Part shown: positions 12,276-16,324 of the stretch, piece after piece
How positions within the stretch are numbered: position 1 is the stretch's first letter
Layout of the letters: each line of letters begins with the position of its first letter
DNA from: Streptosporangiaceae bacterium
GTDB taxonomy: Bacteria; Actinomycetota; Actinomycetes; Streptosporangiales; Streptosporangiaceae
Assembly (NCBI GenBank): GCA_030040475.1
Contig: JASHTQ010000164.1
Coordinates: 1-16,324, forward strand
Direction: 5' to 3'
Length of the DNA: 16,324 nt
Notes under the pieces: generated by a model
The model's input: the letters and a program-made list of their open reading frames with translations, nothing else
What the model was told of the DNA's origin: nothing
Database searches by the model: none
Translations under genes and position numbers: made by a program

Positions 12276-13210
12276 AGGGCCTGGTCCGGGGAGCTGGTCA
12301 GGTAGGTGGCGCTGAAGTCCTTGTCGCCGTGCTCGGCGGTGCCCTCGCCCAGGCGGCGCGCGACCAGGTCAAGCAGCGGCAGGTCCAGCCCGTGTTCTCG
12401 GGCAGACCGGCTGACCAGGCCGGCGTCCTTGGCGGCGAGGGTGAGGCGGAAGGAGGGGGCGAAGTCGCGCTTGGCGATCGCCTCGCCCTTCATCCGCAGG
12501 TAGGGGAGATCGAGCGCGCCGCCCTCGATGGCCTGGAAGAACAGGCTCGGATCGAGGTCGAGGCCCTCGGCGAGCGCGATCGTCTCGGCGCCCGCCTCGA
12601 CCACGGCAAGCACCCAGCTGTTCGCGACCAGCTTCAGCCTGGTGCCCGCGCCCGCCTGCCCGGCCCGGATCGTGCGGTGCCCGATCGCGTCGAAGACCGG
12701 CTGAACCCTGGGCCTGGCCTGCTCCGGACCCGACTCGAGGATCACCAGCTTGCCCTGCTCGGCCGGCTCCCTGGTGCCGAGGACGGGCGCGTCGACGAAG
12801 CCCACGCCGTAGCGGTTCGCCAGCCCGATGCAGCGGTGGGTGGCCTGCTCGCCGATCGTGCTCATCTGCAGCCAGATGGCGTGGTCGAGGTCCTCCTGGC
12901 TGGCCATGACCGCGAGCGCCCCGTCGTCGCCGTCCATGGCTGAGAAGACCGCGTCGGCGTCGGCCAGCATGGTCAGCACGATCGCGGCGTCCTGCGCCGC
13001 CTCGGCCGGGGTGCCCGTGACGACGGCGCCGTCGCGGGCGAGCGGCTCGGCCTTGTCGCGGGAGCGGTTCCAGGCCCGGACCTTCAGGCCGGCCCGGGCG
13101 AGGTTCCGTGCCATCGCGAAGCCCATGGTGCCGCCCGCGCCGAGGACCGCGACGGTGTCGGCGGTCGGGGCCTGGGCGGTGCGCTCCGCGGAAGTCTGGC
13201 TGTCGGTCAT
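12272..13210 (-). CDS. NAD(P)-dependent beta-hydroxyacid dehydrogenase (3-hydroxyisobutyrate dehydrogenase family)
   Basis: A 312-residue enzyme. The Rossmann nucleotide-binding motif is VAVLGAGGTMGFAMARNLA (residues 20-38), followed by VRAWNRSRDKAEPL, where Asn48-Arg49 in place of an acid suggests NADP preference. The substrate loop QMSTIGEQA (115-123) and DAPVLGTREPAEQGKL (140-155) match the family's S-T and D-A-P-V-x-G segments. The catalytic Lys is Lys193 with Asn197 in GTRLKLVANSW. The C-terminal helical domain is complete (KDAGLVSRSAREHGLDLPLL). It would oxidise a beta-hydroxy acid or reduce the semialdehyde or imine; members include glyoxylate and imine reductases. ATG 13210 is preceded by GAGGGAGA at about 7 nt. 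The stop overlaps the chimeric ORF start by 4 bp, implying it once preceded a molybdenum-hydroxylase small subunit. Confidence 0.93.
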   Translation of the reverse strand: MTDSQTSAERTAQAPTADTVAVLGAGGTMGFAMARNLARAGLKVRAWNRSRDKAEPLARDGAVVTGTPAEAAQDAAIVLTMLADADAVFSAMDGDDGALAVMASQEDLDHAIWLQMSTIGEQATHRCIGLANRYGVGFVDAPVLGTREPAEQGKLVILESGPEQARPRVQPVFDAIGHRTIRAGQAGAGTRLKLVANSWVLAVVEAGAETIALAEGLDLDPSLFFQAIEGGALDLPYLRMKGEAIAKRDFAPSFRLTLAAKDAGLVSRSAREHGLDLPLLDLVARRLGEGTAEHGDKDFSATYLTSSPDQAL

Positions 13211-13266
13211 CCGGGTCTCCCTCGTGTTCGGTTCGGGTGACCCGGGGGCCGTTACCCGGGCCGGCG

Positions 13267-13323
13267 GTGGTTAACCACGTTTGCGCGCAAAGGCCCTTAC
13301 ACTGGCCGTAATAGTGACCGGTC
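13267..13323. promoter_or_regulatory. Stacked perfect palindromes upstream of the toxin-antitoxin pair (likely operator)
   Basis: Three exact palindromes lie in the 128-bp divergent gap: GTGGTTAACCAC (13267-13278), TTTGCGCGCAAA (13280-13291, one base later) and GACCGGTC (13316-13323). A direct repeat A(G/C)TGACC occurs at 13313-13319 and 13329-13335. A possible -10 hexamer TAAACT (13326-13331) would place transcription start at or next to ATG 13339, meaning a leaderless antitoxin message. YefM/Phd-type antitoxins repress their own promoter by binding palindromes, so this is a good operator candidate. It could also control the divergent dehydrogenase. Confidence 0.55.
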
Positions 13324-13338
13324 TGTAAACTGACCATT

Positions 13339-13626
13339 ATGGAGACCATCCCGATAACCGAAGCGAAGGCCCGGATCGCCGAACTCGCCGACCGGGTAGC
13401 GCGTGAGCATGACCACTTCACCATCACCCGTAACGGCCGCGCCGACGTCATGCTTATCTCCGTAGCGGAGTACGAGTCGTTGCAGGAGACACTCGACATC
13501 CTCAGCGACGAGGAGACCCTGGCTGACCTGCGGCAATCCAAAGAGGACTTCGCGGCAGGCGACACCTATAGTGCCGGGCAGGTACGCGCCGAGCTCGAGC
13601 AGCGCAGGGATCTCGGCGCGAGGTGA
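13339..13626 (+). CDS. Type II antitoxin, Phd/YefM family
   Basis: A 95-residue antitoxin. Residues 1-52 form the YefM/Phd DNA-binding fold: METIPITEAKARIAELADRV, then HFTITRNGRADVMLISVAEY, the typical I-T-x-x-G-x-x-x-[AV]-x-[IL]-[IV]-S-x-x-E-Y segment. The acidic, Gly-containing C-terminal half (DILSDEETLADLRQSKEDFA) is the disordered arm that wraps and neutralises the toxin. ATG 13339 has no ribosome site, and a -10-like TAAACT is 8 bp upstream, so the transcript may be leaderless. The toxin gene overlaps its stop by four bases (GTGA). It probably autorepresses through the palindromes upstream. Confidence 0.93.
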   Translation: METIPITEAKARIAELADRVAREHDHFTITRNGRADVMLISVAEYESLQETLDILSDEETLADLRQSKEDFAAGDTYSAGQVRAELEQRRDLGAR

Positions 13627-13916
13627 CCAGCGCGGACCCGCGCGAGGGCAGGCCCTACGCGGTGCTCCTGTCGGGGCGGGCTCGTCGTAACATCCGTGAG
13701 AACCTGCCGCTGGAAGTAGCGCTCGCCGCTATGGAGACAATCGAGGGCGCGATCGCCGTTAACCCATACCGGGTCGGCAGGCCCCTGGACGAGCCGTTTG
13801 ACGGGTACTACTCTGCTCGGCGCGGGACATACCGGATCATCTACCGGATCGACGAGGCACAGCACCGAGCGGAGATCTACTCGATCCGCCACCGCCGTGA
13901 CGCTTACCGGACCTGA
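13623..13916 (+). CDS. Type II toxin, RelE/ParE family
   Basis: A 97-residue basic toxin of the RelE/YoeB/ParE fold. The N-terminal strand and helices read YAVLLSGRARRNIRENLPLE (residues 12-31). The core has NPYRVGRPLDEPFDGYYSAR (47-66), then the strand pair RGTYRIIYRIDE (67-78) and AEIYSIRHRRDAYR (83-96), which is the RelE-subfamily hallmark. RelE members cut mRNA in the ribosome A site; Arg67, Arg71 and the C-terminal His-Arg-Arg-x-x-Tyr are the usual catalytic or RNA-contact residues. The GTG start at 13623 overlaps the antitoxin stop, giving strict coupling. Length and motifs are complete, so it looks functional. Confidence 0.93.
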   Translation: MTSADPREGRPYAVLLSGRARRNIRENLPLEVALAAMETIEGAIAVNPYRVGRPLDEPFDGYYSARRGTYRIIYRIDEAQHRAEIYSIRHRRDAYRT

Positions 13917-14001
13917 CTCTGAGATGACGGCCGGCAACGGGAATCTGCGTGATCATCGTTGGCAGGGCGGGCTGTCTTCAGATCCGCCTCCGCCGCCCCC
14001 C

Positions 14002-15768
14002 TTAGCGCCTGAGCTGCTCGATCTTGTCCTTGAACAGGGTGGTGGCGATCGCGACCTTGTGCGGCTGGCCCTTCAGGAACGCCTGGGCGAACTTCTTGGC
14101 CTGGTCGTAGGCGACCTTGCCTGGCAGCGGCGGCTCGTTCGGGTCGACGTCGATGTCGACGAGCGCCGGGCCGTTGAATGCCAGCGCGCGCTCCAGGGCC
14201 GGCCTGACCTTCTTCGGGTCGGACACCTTGGCGCCGAAGCCGCCGCAGGCGGTGGCCCACGCGGCGAAGTCCGCGGCCGGCTGGGGGAAGCGCACGCCGT
14301 ACTCGGGGTAGCCGAGCACCATCTGCTCCCAGAGGATCTGGCCCAGCGAGCTGTTGTTGTTGACGACCACCTTGATCGGGACCTGGTTCCTGGCCGCGGT
14401 CAGGAACTCGGCCATCAGCATGGCGAACCCGCCGTCGCCGACGTAGGCGATCACCTGCCGGCCGGGGAAGGCGTGCTGGATCCCGACCGCGTACGGCAGC
14501 CCGGGCGCCATCGTGGCCAGGTTGCCCGACAGGAAGAACTGCCGGTCGCCGCGGATCGTCCAGTGCCGTGCCGCCCACGTCGCGATCGTCCCGCTGTCGC
14601 AGGTCAGCACGGCATCGTCGGCGGCAAGCTCGTCGAGCACGCCCACCGGGTACTGCGGCGCGATCGGGCTTCGCTTGGGGTTCTCCAGGTCGTCCATGTC
14701 CGAGCGCCACTTGGCCATCGCCTTCTGGTACTTCTCCAGGTGGCCGCGGTCGGACTTGCGGGTCAGCATCGGCAGCAGCGCCTGCAGGCTCTCCCTCGCG
14801 TCACCGATCACCGGCACCTCGGTGGGCATCCGCACCCCCGCGCGGGTCGGGTCGGCCTCGATCTGGACCACCCGGACCTTGCCAGGCTGCGGCAGGTGCT
14901 GGGTGTAGGGGAAGTTGGTGCCGATCATGAACAGCGTGTCGCAGTCCTCGACCAGCTCCTCTCCCGGCCGGGTGCCGAGCAGCCCGATCCCGCCGACGGC
15001 GAACTCGGAGTCGTCCGGGATCACCGCCTTGCCGGACAGCGTCTTGATGACCGGCGCGGCCAGCTTGTCCGCGACGGCCAGCACCTCGGCGCGGGCGTGC
15101 CGCGCGCCGGCGCCGGCCAGGATCGCGACCTTCTCGCCGTCGTTGAGCACCGCGGCCGCGGTCTCCAGGTCGCGCGTGCGGGCCTGGCCGGGCGGCCGCA
15201 GCCAGATCGGCGCAGTGGCCGGCGGGCGGGCCGGCGCCACGTGCTGGTACGGGTCGGCGTTCGCGTCTGCCACCTGCACGTCGTTCGGCACGGTCAGGTG
15301 CGCCACGCCGCGCCGGGACAGGGCGGTCCGGATCGCGATGTCGACGACGCCGGGCAGCTGGGCGGGGTTGTCCACCACCAGGTTGTACTCCGCCAGGTCC
15401 GCGTACAGCCGGTCGGTGTGCACCTCCTGCTGGTAGCCGGTGCCGAGCACCGACGTCTCCTGCATGCCGGTGATGGCCAGCACGGGGACGTGGTCGAGCT
15501 TCGCGTCGTACAGGCCGTTCAGCAGGTGGATCGCGCCGGGACCCGAGGTGGCCAGGCAGACGCCGAGCTTCCCGGTGGCCTTGGCGTAGGCGGTGGCCAT
15601 GAACGCCGCGGCCTCCTCGTGGTGGACAAGGAAGAACCGGACCCGGTCCGACTGGCGGCGCAGCCCCTCCATGATCCCGTTGATCCCGTCGCCTGGCAGC
15701 CCGAAGACCGTGTCCACCCCCCAGTCGGCCAGCCGCTCGATCAGCAGCTCGGACGCGATCTGCGCCAT
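14002..15768 (-). CDS. Thiamine-diphosphate enzyme, pyruvate oxidase / pyruvate:quinone oxidoreductase type
   Basis: A 588-residue ThDP enzyme of the acetolactate synthase/pyruvate oxidase superfamily. The Pyr domain (1-~165) has VFGLPGDGINGI (21-32), the activating Glu51 in VHHEEAAAFMATAYA and the TSGPGAIHLLNGLYDAK block. The central FAD/structural domain (~195-340) contains LAGAGARHARAEV and FMIGTNFPYTQHLPQ. The PP domain (~370-540) has the metal-binding motif GDG (444-446) through NN (470-471), and then SLGQILWEQMVLGYPEYGV. GLPGDG, HHEE and the FPYTQ-type segment favour pyruvate oxidase (PoxB-like: pyruvate to acetate plus CO2 with FAD and quinone) over acetolactate synthase. ATG 15768 was chosen because GGAG lies 9 nt upstream; TTG 15783 and ATG 15777 are in frame but lack a spaced site. 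It is monocistronic here. Confidence 0.93.
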   Translation of the reverse strand: MAQIASELLIERLADWGVDTVFGLPGDGINGIMEGLRRQSDRVRFFLVHHEEAAAFMATAYAKATGKLGVCLATSGPGAIHLLNGLYDAKLDHVPVLAITGMQETSVLGTGYQQEVHTDRLYADLAEYNLVVDNPAQLPGVVDIAIRTALSRRGVAHLTVPNDVQVADANADPYQHVAPARPPATAPIWLRPPGQARTRDLETAAAVLNDGEKVAILAGAGARHARAEVLAVADKLAAPVIKTLSGKAVIPDDSEFAVGGIGLLGTRPGEELVEDCDTLFMIGTNFPYTQHLPQPGKVRVVQIEADPTRAGVRMPTEVPVIGDARESLQALLPMLTRKSDRGHLEKYQKAMAKWRSDMDDLENPKRSPIAPQYPVGVLDELAADDAVLTCDSGTIATWAARHWTIRGDRQFFLSGNLATMAPGLPYAVGIQHAFPGRQVIAYVGDGGFAMLMAEFLTAARNQVPIKVVVNNNSSLGQILWEQMVLGYPEYGVRFPQPAADFAAWATACGGFGAKVSDPKKVRPALERALAFNGPALVDIDVDPNEPPLPGKVAYDQAKKFAQAFLKGQPHKVAIATTLFKDKIEQLRR

Positions 15769-16209
15769 GAAAATCATCTCCAATGAGGTAGTGCTGAGCG
15801 TTGTGGCACGTGACCGCCTCGGTTACCCGTCGCCATGGCCGGCAAACCCCGGCCGCCCATTTCGAGGCGTGCGGCTAGCCGTAGTCCGTTTGGCGTCCCG
15901 CACCCGGGCCTGGATGCCGAGGACGCGATCGACGAGGCCACGTTCGCCGGGGACGTCGAGTCCGGCAGGGCGCTGGGACACGAACCGCAGCGGGCTGGCG
16001 CCTCCGTCCGCGGCAGGGCCGGCGACCTGGGCGAGCACGGAAGCCGCCAGGCTCAGGGCATGCATGCGTACCCCACGGCGTTCGTCGGCAGCGGGCGCGC
16101 TCTCGGAGCTGCACTGCCTGGGCTGGAAGTGGCCCCCAGTCCGCCGGGCCGCCAGGCCCGTTGGCAAGCGCTTATGGTATCCACGCTGGCGGTGCCGTGA
16201 CCGCCGGAG
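15769..16209. other. 441-bp stretch without a recognised gene
   Basis: This interval lies upstream of the pyruvate-oxidase-type gene and downstream of the ANTAR gene, both on the minus strand, so it should contain the former's promoter. I cannot point to it. A plus-strand frame from ATG 15835 to TGA 16200 (121 codons) shows a coding-like rise in G/C at third positions between about 15893 and 16070. Its product is Gly/Arg/Ala-rich with no domain and no ribosome site. A minus-strand frame (16167 to 15823) begins more naturally but has the wrong base bias. I call neither a gene with confidence. Confidence 0.4.
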
Positions 16210-16324
16210 TCACCGATCGCGGCGGCGTACGCTCTCGAGCACGCGGGCCGCGAGTACCCGCAGCTTGACGTTGGTGTTCTGCGACTGACGGGAGAGCTCC
16301 GCGAGCGCCTGCTCGGCGCTGATC
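16210..16324 (-). CDS. ANTAR-domain protein, C-terminal end (5' part outside window)
   Basis: The minus-strand frame is open from the window edge to TGA 16210-16212, giving 37 residues: ISAEQALAELSRQSQNTNVK followed by LRVLAARVLESVRRRDR. The pattern [IV]-[ST]-x-x-x-A-x-x-x-L-x-x-x-[SA]-x-x-x-N-x-K-L-R-x-[LV]-A is the last two helices of the ANTAR RNA-binding domain. Such domains act as transcription antiterminators and in actinomycetes usually follow a GAF sensor. Only the last ~37 residues are visible, so the sensor domain cannot be named. It lies on the same strand as the pyruvate-oxidase-type gene, 441 bp upstream of it. Confidence 0.7.
   Translation of the reverse strand, partial: ISAEQALAELSRQSQNTNVKLRVLAARVLESVRRRDR

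Noticed and set aside
13917..14001. Bidirectional terminator between toxin and thiamine enzyme
   Set aside because: Only imperfect stems (GGCAACG/CGTTGGC with mismatch) and no T-run; too weak to list.
13798..15786. 662-codon plus-strand frame opposite the thiamine enzyme
   Set aside because: Antisense to a gene with complete ThDP motifs. The product is low-complexity Arg/Gly/Val/His.
1..16324. CRISPR arrays, tRNA or rRNA genes, complete insertion sequences or prophage genes
   Set aside because: I saw no regularly spaced repeats beyond the twin palindromes, no tRNA-like cloverleaf and no transposase or phage protein motifs.

Overview
The window is very GC-rich DNA (about 70% by eye) with strong G/C bias at third codon positions, GTG and TTG starts, and many short gene overlaps. 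Its gene families are an RsbW/PP2C/STAS partner-switching set, an ANTAR protein, F420-type LLM debris and a gluconate-dehydrogenase-subunit-3/GMC pair. Together these point to a high-GC actinomycete chromosome. The exact genus cannot be read from the sequence.

Layout. Bases 1-551 hold the C-terminal part of an MFS exporter. A DMT-family permease (637-1512) converges on, and overlaps by 14 bp, a CocE/NonD-type serine hydrolase (1499-3232, minus). A 525-bp stretch follows with no intact gene; it carries the truncated start of a thioredoxin/DipZ-like gene (3371-3508). A VOC protein (3758-4150) abuts, stop to stop, a minus-strand stress-signalling cassette: anti-sigma kinase (5800-6294), GAF-PP2C phosphatase (4503-5768) and STAS antagonist (4151-4513). 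Divergent from it is a tightly coupled plus-strand operon: a four-helix membrane protein (6508-6978), a gluconate 2-dehydrogenase subunit-3-like protein (6975-7613) and a GMC flavoprotein (7613-9241).

From 9242 to 11549 the DNA is largely gene debris around one intact VOC-type gene (10252-10911). The debris includes the first 25 codons of a sugar porter on the plus strand and the last ~34 codons of an MFS sugar-porter-like gene on the minus strand. It also includes a MerR helix-turn-helix tail, a Rho_N-like tail, a piece of an F420-dependent LLM oxidoreductase, and twin 23-bp palindromes. Two very small ORFs with excellent Shine-Dalgarno sequences sit in opposite orientation at 9405-9696.

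From 11550 the minus strand carries a chimeric ORF (the start of a [2Fe-2S] ferredoxin domain joined to part of a C45 acyltransferase). It is coupled to an intact 3-hydroxyisobutyrate-dehydrogenase-type gene (12272-13210). Divergent from that is a YefM/Phd-RelE toxin-antitoxin pair (13339-13916) preceded by stacked perfect palindromes. A pyruvate-oxidase-type TPP enzyme (14002-15768, minus) follows. The right edge is the C-terminus of an ANTAR-domain protein (16210-16324, minus).

The best-supported functional units are the partner-switching cassette, the three-gene GMC dehydrogenase operon and the toxin-antitoxin pair. I did not find a convincing wholly new system. The most unusual material is the mosaic of gene fragments at 9242-12275, the paired palindromes, and the dehydrogenase operon that has an uncharacterised membrane protein and no visible cytochrome subunit.
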